Source: Bacteroides acidifaciens
GTDB lineage: Bacteria > Bacteroidota > Bacteroidia > Bacteroidales > Bacteroidaceae
Assembly (NCBI RefSeq): GCF_903181435.1
Contig: NZ_CAEUHO010000004.1
Coordinates: 1,240,001-1,304,000 of the forward strand
Direction of reading: 5' to 3'
Length of the DNA stretch: 64,000 nucleotides
In this document: piece by piece, positions 38,058-46,900 of the stretch
Layout: each line of letters opens with the position of its first letter
Numbering within the stretch: the first letter of the stretch is position 1
Program-made: the position numbers and the translations under genes
Notes under the pieces: generated by a model
Database searches by the model: none
Seen by the model: only the letters and a program-made list of their open reading frames with translations
What the model was told of the DNA's origin: nothing

Positions 38058-39398
38058 TTATGATAATAAAACCGTAATTCCCATGTACAACATCATGCCG
38101 ATGATGTCATTTGTAATGGCTATAAACGGACCTGTCGCTATGGCGGGATCGATTTTAAGTTTTTCAAGAGTCATCGGCACCAGTGTTCCGAAAATGGAAG
38201 CGAACATCACCACGGCAAACAAGCTGATAGATACGGAATAAGTAACCGTAGCCGTTGCTCCGAACCGGATAAAATTGTAGGTATATACCAATAGCGAAAT
38301 AATAGTAGCATTGATTAAGGCCACTACCGCTTCCTTCGTGATTTGTTTGAATGTATCTTTAGCGTCCAGCGAACTGTTTGCGAGTCCTTGCACGATGATA
38401 GCCGAAGACTGTGTTCCGACATTCCCACCTGTACCACCGATTAGCGGGATATACAACGCCATTTCTGGATGAGCGGCGAACGTAGAGTCGAAATTGCCTA
38501 ATATCATGGAATTTCCGATTCCGCCAATCATGCCGATAAGCAGCCATGGAAGGCGAGCCGTTGTTTGTTTGAGCACGTTGTCGTCCGTTTCTACGTCCTG
38601 CGAAAGACCGGAAGCCAACTGGTAGTCACGTTCCGATTGTTCACGGACTTCGTCCATGACGTCATCGACCGTAATCTGTCCGACGAGCCGGCCGATACTG
38701 TCGACAACGGGGATAGCCACCAAGTCATACTTTTCAATTGCCTGTACCACTTCGTCGATAGGCGTATCCACATGTACCGAAATCGGGTCTTTCTGCATCA
38801 CGTGTTTCACTTTTGATACAGAAGGGGAGGTTATCATTTTCTTGAGCGGGAAAATACCTCGCAGGCGTTCGTCGTCGTCGATGACATATACATAATAGAT
38901 TTCGTCCAGCTCTTCCGCCTGCTGGCGCATCTCTTTCAGACATTCGGGCATACTCCAATTCTCATTGACAAGCACCATTTCCGTACCCATCAAACCACCG
39001 GCGGTATTTTCATCGTACTTCAACAAGTCTACAATGTCACCTGCCTGTTCGATGTCCTCAATATGCGAAAGAACCTCTTCCTGTTTGTCCTCGTCAAGTT
39101 CACGCATCAGGTCTACGGCATCGTCCGTATCCATATAGTCGACGAAACGTTTGGCGATAGTTTCCGAAGGAAGCATTTCGAGAAACTCTTTACGGGCATC
39201 CTCATCCATTTCGACCAGTACGTCGGCGGCTACCTCGTTATCGAGCAGTCGGTAGACTAACTTGGCTTCTTCCGGGTTCAGGTCATTGCATAATTCAGCG
39301 ATGTCGGCCGGATGAAGGTCGATGAGAAGTTCTTTTACCTTATCGGCATCTTTCTGTTCGATAAGATGTTTTACGTTGTCAATGTATTCCTCGTTCAT
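38058..39398 (-). CDS. mgtE: Magnesium transporter MgtE
   Basis: A 446-residue MgtE channel. The cytoplasmic N domain (about 1-125) is followed by two CBS domains (about 130-255; VKHVMQKDPISVHVDTPIDE) and five transmembrane helices (about 280-446). The membrane part carries the conserved GTGGNVGTQSSAI. Magnesium bound at the N/CBS interface closes the channel in this family. It follows rsmA by 40 bases on the same strand. I see no magnesium riboswitch in that short gap. Confidence 0.95.
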   Translation of the reverse strand: MNEEYIDNVKHLIEQKDADKVKELLIDLHPADIAELCNDLNPEEAKLVYRLLDNEVAADVLVEMDEDARKEFLEMLPSETIAKRFVDYMDTDDAVDLMRELDEDKQEEVLSHIEDIEQAGDIVDLLKYDENTAGGLMGTEMVLVNENWSMPECLKEMRQQAEELDEIYYVYVIDDDERLRGIFPLKKMITSPSVSKVKHVMQKDPISVHVDTPIDEVVQAIEKYDLVAIPVVDSIGRLVGQITVDDVMDEVREQSERDYQLASGLSQDVETDDNVLKQTTARLPWLLIGMIGGIGNSMILGNFDSTFAAHPEMALYIPLIGGTGGNVGTQSSAIIVQGLANSSLDAKDTFKQITKEAVVALINATIISLLVYTYNFIRFGATATVTYSVSISLFAVVMFASIFGTLVPMTLEKLKIDPAIATGPFIAITNDIIGMMLYMGITVLLS

Positions 39399-39438
39399 TG
39401 TTGTCTATTACAAATTACGAATTACAAATTCCCGTTCT

Positions 39439-40260
39439 CTACTCATTTTGGTTTGTCAACAATTCGTTGCTGCCGACCGTCTTCAATGCTTGTTCCACTT
39501 TGTTGGTCAAGTCGATAAATTCCTCTACGGATAGTTGTTCCGGGCGTTTATTAAATAATATGTCCTCTGTCAGCGGGCAATCCTTGCCTAAAATCGGTTT
39601 GATAGAGTTGCGTAGTGTCTTGCGGCGTTGGTTGAAAGTAGTTTTTACTACCTGCTTGAACAGCTTGGGGTCACATCCCAACTCCTTAGTCTCGTTGCGT
39701 GTCATGCGGATAACGGCGCTTTTTACTTTTGGGGGCGGGTTGAATACATGTTCGCTTACAGTGAACAGATATTCCACTTTATACCACGCTTGTATCAGTA
39801 CGCTGAGAATACCGTATGTCTTGCTGCCCGGTCCGGCAGCGATACGTTCCGCCACTTCCTTCTGAATCATTCCCGTGCAACAAGGTATAATATCCTTATT
39901 GTCCAGCATCTTGAAAAAAATCTGGCTGGAAATATTATACGGGTAATTACCGGTCAGAACGAAAGGTTTGCCGTCGAACAACCGGTTGAGATTCATCTTC
40001 AAAAAATCATCTTCAATGATATGGTCTTCCAGTGACGGATAGGCTTCGCGGAGATAGGCAACCGATTCATAGTCAACTTCTACGACTTTTACCAACCGAT
40101 CTTTTTTTACCAGAAACTGAGTCAGTACTCCCATGCCCGGTCCTACTTCGAGAACGGGCAATTCGGGGAAAGTGTCGACTGTATCGGCAATATCCTGCGC
40201 AACTTTCAAATCTTTCAGAAAGTGCTGTCCGAGAAACTTTTTAGGCTTTACTAATTTCAT
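39439..40260 (-). CDS. rsmA: 16S rRNA (adenine-1518/1519-N6)-dimethyltransferase
   Basis: A 273-residue KsgA/RsmA that dimethylates two adenines in helix 45 of 16S rRNA late in 30S assembly. Motifs: KKFLGQHFLKDLKVAQDI at the start, SAM-binding VLEVGPGMGVLTQFL, and the catalytic NYPYNISSQIFFK (NLPY-type with Tyr). Usual length. Its promoter region is shared with the divergent UPF0104 gene, and mgtE follows on the same strand. Confidence 0.97.
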   Translation of the reverse strand: MKLVKPKKFLGQHFLKDLKVAQDIADTVDTFPELPVLEVGPGMGVLTQFLVKKDRLVKVVEVDYESVAYLREAYPSLEDHIIEDDFLKMNLNRLFDGKPFVLTGNYPYNISSQIFFKMLDNKDIIPCCTGMIQKEVAERIAAGPGSKTYGILSVLIQAWYKVEYLFTVSEHVFNPPPKVKSAVIRMTRNETKELGCDPKLFKQVVKTTFNQRRKTLRNSIKPILGKDCPLTEDILFNKRPEQLSVEEFIDLTNKVEQALKTVGSNELLTNQNE

Positions 40261-40276
40261 TTACCAACTAAATAAT

Positions 40277-40284
40277 TACTTTTG
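40277..40284 (+). promoter_or_regulatory. -7 promoter box of the UPF0104 gene
   Basis: TACTTTTG, about 90 bases before the ATG at 40374. It is only 7 bases from the divergent rsmA -7 box. Confidence 0.45.
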
Positions 40285-40291
40285 CAGCCGA

Positions 40292-40299
40292 CAAAGGTA
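40292..40299 (-). promoter_or_regulatory. -7 promoter box of rsmA-mgtE
   Basis: Reads TACCTTTG on the minus strand, 32 bases before the rsmA start. Confidence 0.5.
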
Positions 40300-40373
40300 A
40301 TTCTTTTAAATGAAGAACCTGCCACTATTTAGAAAATAAATGATGTGTCGGCGAAGCTAATGAAGAATAAAGG

Positions 40374-41360
40374 ATGAAGAAACTGTTAAAAAAGACGCTG
40401 CAACTTATATTACCGATTGTTTTGGGCGGCTTTATTTTGTTTTGGGTATATCGTGGCTTTGATTTTACAAAGGTGGGCGATGTATTGCTACATGGCACAA
40501 ACTGGTGGTGGATGCTTTTTTCACTGTTGTTCGGAGTTCTTGCCCAAGTGTTTCGTGGCTGGCGGTGGCGGCAGACGTTGGAGCCACTGGACGCTTTTCC
40601 GGAGAGAAGCGATTGCGTGAATGCCGTTTTTGTCTCTTATGCTGCCAGTCTGGTCATTCCCAGAATAGGCGAAGTGAGTCGTTGCGGTATATTAGCCAAA
40701 TATGATAATGTATCATTCGCCAAATCACTGGGTACGGTAGTTACCGAGCGGCTGGTCGATTCACTGACAATCCTTCTGATAACAGGGATTACCGTGTTAC
40801 TGCAAATGCCGGTGTTTGTCACTTTCCTTCAACAGACAGGGACGAAGATACCTTCCATGCTGCATCTGCTGACATCTGTCTGGTTCTATATTGTCCTGTT
40901 TTGTTTCATCGGAGTAGTGATACTTCTTTATTATTTAAGGAAGACGTTGTTTTTTTATGAAAGAGTGAAAGGATTTGTCCTCAATATATGGGAGGGAATC
41001 ATGTCATTGAAAAGCGTGCGCAATATCCCCCTCTTCATATTCTATACATTAGCCATTTGGACGTGTTACTTTTTTCATTTCTATTTTACGTTTTACTGCT
41101 TTGCTTTTACTGCCCATTTGGGTATGATGGCAGCTTTAGTCATGTTTGTAGGCGGTACGTTTGCCGTGATTGTGCCTACTCCTAATGGAGCGGGGCCGTG
41201 GCATTTCGCTGTTATTTCTATGATGATGCTTTATGGAGTAAATGTGACAGATGCTGGAGTATTTGCCCTTATTGTGCATGGCATTCAAACTTTTCTGGTT
41301 GTTTTGTTGGGTGTCTATGGTTTGGCAGTTCTGCCGTTTACTAATAGACATCGGAAATGA
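40374..41360 (+). CDS. UPF0104 / lysylphosphatidylglycerol synthase TM-domain protein
   Basis: A 328-residue inner-membrane protein with seven or eight helices, of the LPG_synthase_TM (YbhN-like) family. Landmarks: RWRQTLEPL early, YAASLVIPRIGEVSRCGIL in the second quarter, TERLVDSLTILL, and VPTPNGAGPWHFAVI near the end. It has only the membrane (flippase-like) part and no MprF-type aminoacyl transferase domain. A role in lipid or glycan-lipid transfer across the membrane is a family-level guess. Transcribed alone, divergent from rsmA. Confidence 0.87.
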   Translation: MKKLLKKTLQLILPIVLGGFILFWVYRGFDFTKVGDVLLHGTNWWWMLFSLLFGVLAQVFRGWRWRQTLEPLDAFPERSDCVNAVFVSYAASLVIPRIGEVSRCGILAKYDNVSFAKSLGTVVTERLVDSLTILLITGITVLLQMPVFVTFLQQTGTKIPSMLHLLTSVWFYIVLFCFIGVVILLYYLRKTLFFYERVKGFVLNIWEGIMSLKSVRNIPLFIFYTLAIWTCYFFHFYFTFYCFAFTAHLGMMAALVMFVGGTFAVIVPTPNGAGPWHFAVISMMMLYGVNVTDAGVFALIVHGIQTFLVVLLGVYGLAVLPFTNRHRK

Positions 41361-41463
41361 TGTTTTTTCAAAAGAAAATCCTTGGATGATATGCGAATGT
41401 TGTCTTTGAAATGAATGTTTTTGTTAACGTCCTTTGCTATCTGAAAACTTTTCCATAACTTGC

Positions 41464-41493
41464 CACTGTTTAATTATTAGATTTAAAACAGTG
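41464..41493. promoter_or_regulatory. Inverted repeat just upstream of pepD
   Basis: CACTGTTT (41464-41471) and AAACAGTG (41486-41493) form an 8-bp inverted repeat with a 14-base spacer, 15 bases before the ATG. It could be an operator or a leader hairpin. Confidence 0.4.
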
Positions 41494-41507
41494 TTAAAAT
41501 ATTTGTT

Positions 41508-42965
41508 ATGAGTACAATTCTTTCTCTAGCTCCACAGAATGTGTGGAAGCATTTTTATTCGTTGACTCAGATTCCTCGTCCGTCAGGGCATATGGAAAAA
41601 GTGACTGACTTTCTAATTAATTTTGGAAAGGGCTTGGGCTTGGAGTCTTTTGTCGACGAAGCAGGTAATGTTATTATCCGCAAGCCTGCGGTTCCGGGTA
41701 TGGAAAACCGGAAGGGCGTTATTCTTCAGGCGCATATGGATATGGTTCCTCAAAAGAACAACGATACAGTGCACGATTTTGAAAAAGACCCGATTGAAAC
41801 ATATATAGACGGTGACTGGGTAAAAGCGAAAGGTACTACCTTGGGGGCTGACAACGGTCTTGGTGTAGCTGCCATCATGGCTGTGCTCGAAGCCAAAGAC
41901 TTGAAACACGGTCCTTTGGAAGCCCTTATTACTAAAGACGAGGAAACCGGAATGTACGGTGCATTCGGTTTGAAACCGGGTACGTTGAATGGGGAGATTC
42001 TTTTGAATCTTGATTCTGAGGATGAAGGCGAATTGTATATCGGTTGTGCCGGTGGTATGGATGTTACTGCTACTTTGGAATATAAGGAAGTGGCTCCGGA
42101 AGAAGGAGATATCGCAGTTAAAGTTACGCTGAAAGGTTTGCGTGGCGGACACTCCGGTTTGGAAATCAACGAAGGACGTGCCAATGCCAATAAATTGCTG
42201 GTTCGCTTTATCCGTGAAGCTGTTGCAAGTTACGAAGCTCGTTTGGCTGGTTGGGAAGGTGGCAATATGCGGAATGCCATTCCGCGTGAAGCGCATGCAG
42301 TCGTAACCATCCCTGCCGAGAATGAAGAAGAACTGCTGGGTTTGGTGAAATATTGCGAAGACTTGTTCAATGAAGAGTATTCGGCTATCGAAACTCCGAT
42401 TAGTTTCACGGCAGAACGTGTGGAACTTCCGGCAGGTCAAGTGCCCGAAGAGATTCAGGATAACTTGATTGATGCGATTTTTGCTTGTCAGAATGGTGTG
42501 ACACGTATGATTCCGACTGTACCTGATACGGTGGAAACCTCTTCCAATCTTGCCATTATTACGATTGGCGAAGGTAAGGCGGCTATTAAGATTTTAGCTC
42601 GTAGCTCCAGTGATAGCATGAAGGAATATCTCACTACCAGTCTTGAGTCTTGTTTCTCTATGGCAGGAATGAAGGTAGAGATGACAGGTGGCTATTCCGG
42701 TTGGCAGCCCGATGTGAATTCACCGATTCTGCATGCGATGAAAACATCTTATAAACAGCAGTTTGGCGTAGAACCTGCAGTGAAAGTTATTCATGCAGGT
42801 CTGGAATGTGGTATCATCGGTGCTATTATTCCGGGATTGGATATGATTTCCTTCGGTCCTACATTGCGTTCACCGCACTCACCGGACGAAAGAGCGCTGA
42901 TTCCTACCGTACAGAAGTTTTATGACTTCCTTGTGGCTACTTTGGAACAAACCCCAATAAAATAA
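41508..42965 (+). CDS. pepD: Xaa-His dipeptidase (aminoacyl-histidine dipeptidase, M20 family)
   Basis: A 485-residue cytosolic di-zinc dipeptidase of the PepD (M20C) type. Metal and catalytic motifs: VILQAHMDMVPQ (His ligand and Asp), GTTLGADNGLGVAA (bridging Asp) and LITKDEETGMYGA (catalytic Glu-Glu). The lid/dimerisation domain contains KGLRGGHSGLEIN. No signal peptide. Monocistronic, with an inverted repeat before the ATG and a terminator after the stop. Confidence 0.95.
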   Translation: MSTILSLAPQNVWKHFYSLTQIPRPSGHMEKVTDFLINFGKGLGLESFVDEAGNVIIRKPAVPGMENRKGVILQAHMDMVPQKNNDTVHDFEKDPIETYIDGDWVKAKGTTLGADNGLGVAAIMAVLEAKDLKHGPLEALITKDEETGMYGAFGLKPGTLNGEILLNLDSEDEGELYIGCAGGMDVTATLEYKEVAPEEGDIAVKVTLKGLRGGHSGLEINEGRANANKLLVRFIREAVASYEARLAGWEGGNMRNAIPREAHAVVTIPAENEEELLGLVKYCEDLFNEEYSAIETPISFTAERVELPAGQVPEEIQDNLIDAIFACQNGVTRMIPTVPDTVETSSNLAIITIGEGKAAIKILARSSSDSMKEYLTTSLESCFSMAGMKVEMTGGYSGWQPDVNSPILHAMKTSYKQQFGVEPAVKVIHAGLECGIIGAIIPGLDMISFGPTLRSPHSPDERALIPTVQKFYDFLVATLEQTPIK

Positions 42966-42997
42966 TTCTTTCCTATTATATAATAGGTATCCTATGG

Positions 42998-43032
42998 AAA
43001 AGGCACGGATGACATTTCTTCCGTGCCTTTTT
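42998..43032 (+). terminator. Terminator of pepD
   Basis: AAAAGGCACGGA pairs with TCCGTGCCTTTT (12 bp), followed by T run, 33 bases after the stop. The GGCACGGA core recurs in the hairpin elements at 22672 and 56083. Confidence 0.85.
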
Positions 43033-43080
43033 GTCTTATTTGTTGCCGGGATTGTTGTAAATTTCTTCTTTAATAATTAA

Positions 43081-43104
43081 ATTAATTGATGCAAATCAAT
43101 TAAT
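43081..43104. promoter_or_regulatory. Perfect FNR/CRP-type palindrome upstream of the two-peptide operon
   Basis: A 10-bp perfect inverted repeat ATTAATTGAT-GCAA-ATCAATTAAT. Its core TTGAT-N4-ATCAA (43086-43099) equals the FNR consensus of enterobacteria. The centre lies about 80 bases before the predicted transcription start (about 43173), a distance used by class I FNR/CRP activators. A Bacteroides Crp/Fnr-family protein is the likely binder; this is an inference. Confidence 0.6.
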
Positions 43105-43135
43105 ATGCTATAAAACATAAAATATCTCGTTTTTA

Positions 43136-43167
43136 TGTGCGATGTATAAACAAAGGCTGTATTTTTG
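43136..43167 (+). promoter_or_regulatory. Promoter of the two-peptide operon
   Basis: TATTTTTG (43160-43167) matches TAnnTTTG. TGTG at 43136-43139, 20 bases upstream, is one mismatch from the -33 TTTG. The leader before the first ATG would be about 28 bases. Confidence 0.6.
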
Positions 43168-43186
43168 TGTTGTATAACATGTAAAT

Positions 43187-43192
43187 AGGAGG
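43187..43192 (+). promoter_or_regulatory. Strong Shine-Dalgarno AGGAGG of the first small ORF
   Basis: AGGAGG with 8-base spacing to the ATG at 43201. Such a site is unusual in Bacteroides and supports translation of this short ORF. Confidence 0.6.
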
Positions 43193-43200
43193 ATAACAAA

Positions 43201-43299
43201 ATGAAAAGTTTAAAAAGATTGTTTAGAAAGTTCGGTGAAGCCGATGTACATGTTTGGGGATATTCAACGATTAATATAAGCCCCAAAGAAAAGTTTTAG
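43201..43299 (+). CDS. Small WGY-motif peptide 1 (32 aa)
   Basis: A 32-codon ORF, preceded by a strong Shine-Dalgarno, a Bacteroides promoter and an FNR-type palindrome. The N-terminal half is cationic and amphipathic (MKSLKRLFRKFG), followed by an acidic/hydrophobic stretch, VWGY at 18-21, and a polar tail ending PKEKF. It shares M-x-S-L-x-R-x(5,6)-G-x(6)-W-G-Y with the second ORF 35 bases downstream. No signal peptide or transmembrane helix. I do not recognise the family. A regulatory or signalling peptide, a membrane-active peptide or a precursor peptide are all possible; no modification enzyme or transporter lies next to it. Confidence 0.65.
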   Translation: MKSLKRLFRKFGEADVHVWGYSTINISPKEKF

Positions 43300-43334
43300 T
43301 TTTCAGGAATTAGTAATTTAAAGATTTAAAGATT

Positions 43335-43427
43335 ATGGCAAAGAAAATGAGTTCTTTAGTAAGAAAAATCCTCAGTGAAGTAGGTCGTAACGAAATGCTT
43401 GCATGGGGGTACAGAATTGAAAAATGA
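43335..43427 (+). CDS. Small WGY-motif peptide 2 (30 aa)
   Basis: A 30-codon ORF in the same transcription unit as peptide 1. Starting from its internal Met5 (43347) it aligns with peptide 1 over M-x-S-L-x-R, Gly and W-G-Y; the predicted protein ends WGYRIEK. The N-terminal half is again basic and amphipathic (LVRKIL). No Shine-Dalgarno is visible before either Met. A strong terminator follows 25 bases after the stop. The repeated signature within one operon argues that both ORFs are real and paralogous. Function unknown. Confidence 0.6.
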   Translation: MAKKMSSLVRKILSEVGRNEMLAWGYRIEK

Positions 43428-43452
43428 GAAAAAGTACATTAACTAAGTTTAT

Positions 43453-43493
43453 AGTGGGGATACGTTATTGAAAACGCTATCCCCACTTTTTTT
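43453..43493 (+). terminator. Terminator of the two-peptide operon
   Basis: AGTGGGGATA pairs with TATCCCCACT (43453-43462 with 43478-43487) and the stem extends through CGTT/AACG with one bulged C. Seven T or more follow. Confidence 0.9.
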
Positions 43494-43535
43494 ATGTCTA
43501 GGCGTAATACATTATATGTTAAGTCTTAATTTCCC

Positions 43536-43669
43536 GTTCCCAGGTTCGTAATTCCCGTTCCCAGACAGGTCATTGTCGTTTCCCTATATGGAAATTCGAG
43601 TTTCTCTACGTGGACACTGTCGTTTCCATAGCTGGAGACCGGAGTTTCTATATATGGAAACGGAACCGG
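43536..43669. repeat. Tandem 21-22-bp imperfect-palindrome array A (core GTTTCC...GGAAAC)
   Basis: The GTT(T/C)C core occurs at 43536, 43557, 43578, 43600, 43622 and 43644: steps of 21, 21, 22, 22 and 22. Units follow GTTTCCnTATATGGAAAC; the last one pairs GTTTC with GAAAC around TATATATG. The first two units have a diverged GTTCCCAG core. Confidence 0.7.
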
Positions 43670-43908
43670 ATATGCAGAGAACTGTTGATAGCAGATGTGA
43701 TATAAACGAAATGTTGCAGGTGGCAGATAAAAACGAAAAAATAAATTTGTGGAGAGGGGAATTATTGGGTAATTACTGTTGTCATAACAACCGTTATTAT
43801 TGTACAAATCTATTATATTTATTCAAAAAAAGATGATTCTTTAAACTTTATTTCTTTACTTTGTTATTTATACTGTGATATTTATAGCGAACTTAAACTA
43901 AAAAGATT

Positions 43909-46900
43909 ATGAAAATAAAGCAGATTTGCATGATGGTGCTGTTTGGGTTAGGAGTGATTCCGGCAGTACAGGCACAAACTTTCGACAAATTATGGAAAGA
44001 AGTAGAGCAGGCGCAAAAGAAGAGCTTGCCTAAAACGGTAATCAAATTGACTGACGAGATTTATCAGAAAGGAGAGAAAGAAAAGAACTCCGCCCAAATG
44101 CTGAAAGCCTATATGTGGCGGATGAAAACTCAGGAGACTTTGACTCCCGACAGTTTCTATGTCGGTCTGAAAGGTCTGGAACAATGGGCAAAGCAGACAG
44201 AACAGCCGATGGACCGTGCAATATTACACTCCTTGATAGCAGGCATCTATGCGAATTATGCTGCCAGCAACCAATGGCAACTCCGGCAAAGGACGGAAAT
44301 TGTAGGGGAAACCCCTTCTGTCGATATGCGCGAATGGACGGCAAATATGTTCGTAGAGAAAGTACGGGCAAATATAAAGGAAGCGTTGGCTGACTCGGTA
44401 TTGTTGCTTAAAACTTCCTCACGGAATTATATCCCTTTTATTGAATTGGGCGAGACTAGCGAATATTATCACCATGATATGTATCATCTGCTGGCTTCCC
44501 GTGGCATCGAATCTTTGAATCAAATAGAGAGACTGGGGCGCATCGGCTTCAATGACACCATGCCTTCACCTGTGAAACAGGATATTAAAAATATCTACGG
44601 CAACATGATTGCCGCCTATAAGGCTGCCGGTCTGAAAGAAGGATACATTTTGACTGCACTCAACTATTTGGAGTGGAGACGTAATGCGGATAGAAGTGTC
44701 ATGCTTTTAAAAATTAAGGCAGGGCGTCGGGGATTGACTGAAGATACGTACCTGACAGCGTTGAATACATTGAAAAGCAAGTTTGCGTCGGAACCTGTTA
44801 GCGCGGAAGTCTATTTGGCGCAGGCCCGCTATGCTATTGAGAAAGAACAACAAATCAATGCCTTGCAACTCTGTGATGAGGCGATTCGCCTTTATCCGAA
44901 TTATCGCAGGATAAATGCAGTGAAGAATCTTCGGGAAGAGATTTTAGCGCCTTCGTTGAACGTCAGGGCAGCGGGGCAGGCTTTTCCGAATGAAGAGATA
45001 AAGCTGGATGTCTTCCATAAGAATCTGGACGGATTCACCCTACGGCTGTATCGGGAGAAAAAACTGGTGAAAGAGCAGCATTACTCCGTTCTTCGTCCGC
45101 AGGATTACCGTACACAAGATACAGTATTCACGTTCAAGGCTCCCGACCTCGGTTCTTATGTGATGCGCATCGTGCCGGATATTCGTGCGAAGCGAGATAG
45201 CGAAAGCAACTTTAATGTGACACGTTTCAAAGTGCTGACATGCCGTCTGCCTGGGAATCAATATGAAGTGGTGGCATTGGACGGACAGACCGGTCATCCC
45301 GTTCCCAATACAAAAATTACACTATATAATAATGTAGAGAAAGTATTGCAGGAGTTTACGACGGGAGAAGACGGTAGGGTCGTATTCCCTTGGAAATCCG
45401 AATACCGGTATCTGAAAGCTTCGAAAGGTGCAGATACGGCGATGCCGAGACAAGGCATTTATGGTGGAAGTTTCGGGTATTACGGTGATGCGTACAAGGT
45501 GACTGAAGGTATGACGCTGTTGACCGACCGCTCTCTGTATCGTCCCGGTCAGACAGTGTATGTGAAAGGTATTGCTTATACACAGAATTCGGATACGGCA
45601 AACGTGCTTCCGAACAAAAACTACACAGTCGTTTTATTGGACGCAAATAATCAGGAAGTGGGACAGAAGTCCGTACGTACCAATGACTTTGGCTCATTTA
45701 CTGTTGATTTTGCATTGCCTTCGGCTTGCCTGAACGGAATGTTCTCTTTGACGGCAGGAGACGGCAGGACGAATATCCGTGTGGAAGATTATAAACGTCC
45801 GACATTCGACATAACTTTTGAAAAACAGATGGGAAGTTACAAGCTCGGAGATGAGGTGCAGGTGAAAGGGAAGATACAATCTTATAGCGGTGTGCTGCTT
45901 CAAGACCTTCCGGTGAAATATACCGTGAAGCGTTCTACTTACAGTTTTTGGAGAATCTCGGAATCTACACAGCTTGCTTCTGGTGAAGTGACTGCCGACG
46001 CGAATGGAGAATTCACGATACCGGTTCGCCTGGAAGAAAGTGACGCTTATAAGAATAATGATAAGGTTTACTATCGTTATTCTGTTGAAGCTACTGTTAC
46101 CAATGTGGCGGGTGAAACTCAGTCCTCTACGGACGTGATTTCAGCAGGTAGCCGTTCGTTGGTTTTGCAGCCGGAGTTGCAGGAAAAGACTTGTAAGGAT
46201 ACGCCGTTCAGCATCGTGTTTAATGCGCAGAACTTGAACGGACAACCTGTGGAAGTGAAAGGAAATTATGCCCTGTATGCTGCGAAAGATAAAGATTTTA
46301 AAGATTTGGGCGAGAGCCCGGTTGCGACGGGAACGTTTACTTCCAATGAGGACATGATGCTCAACTGGGAGAATATTCCGTCGGGAGCTTATGTACTGAA
46401 AGCATCGGTAAAAGACAGCCAGGGCAAGGAAGTGACGGCAGACACCCATACCATTCTTTTCTCCAAAGAAGATAAACGTCCGCCTGTACAGTCTACCGTG
46501 TGGTTTTATGCGCCGAATACGGAGTTTGATGCTGCCCATCCGGCAGTGTTCTGTTTCGGGACTTCGGAAAAAGATGTCTATGTGATGATGAATGTGTTCT
46601 CCGGTGATAAACTGTTGGAAAGTAAGATGCTGAACCTATCCGATACGATTGTGCGATTTAACTATCCGTATGAGGAAAGTTATGGTGATGGTATCTGTGT
46701 GAATTTCTGCATGGTGAGAGACGGGCAGGTATATCAGGAACAGATTCAAGTGAAGAAACGCCTGCCGGATAAGACGCTGACAATGAAGTGGGAAGTGTTC
46801 CGCGACAAGTTGCGTCCCGGACAAAAGGAAGAATGGAAACTGACAATTAAGACCCCGCAAGGACAGGCTGCCGATGCGGAAATGCTGGCAACGATGTATG

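Larger units (their letters stand above)
43428..43908. other. Intergenic region between the two-peptide operon and the alpha-2-macroglobulin gene
   Basis: Contains the terminator at 43453 and the palindromic array at 43536. The remaining 240 bases before the next gene show no credible gene, and no clear TAnnTTTG box. Open frames crossing the array on both strands are a by-product of its repeats. Confidence 0.6.

Noticed and set aside
38058..39438. Magnesium riboswitch for mgtE
   Set aside because: Only 40 bases separate rsmA and mgtE, too short for an M-box type leader.
43077..43286. 69-codon minus-strand frame opposite small peptide 1
   Set aside because: It has no promoter or ribosome-binding site and is antisense to the ORF that has both.
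43536..43669. CRISPR array
   Set aside because: Units are 21-22 bp with no unique spacers, and no cas genes are in the window.
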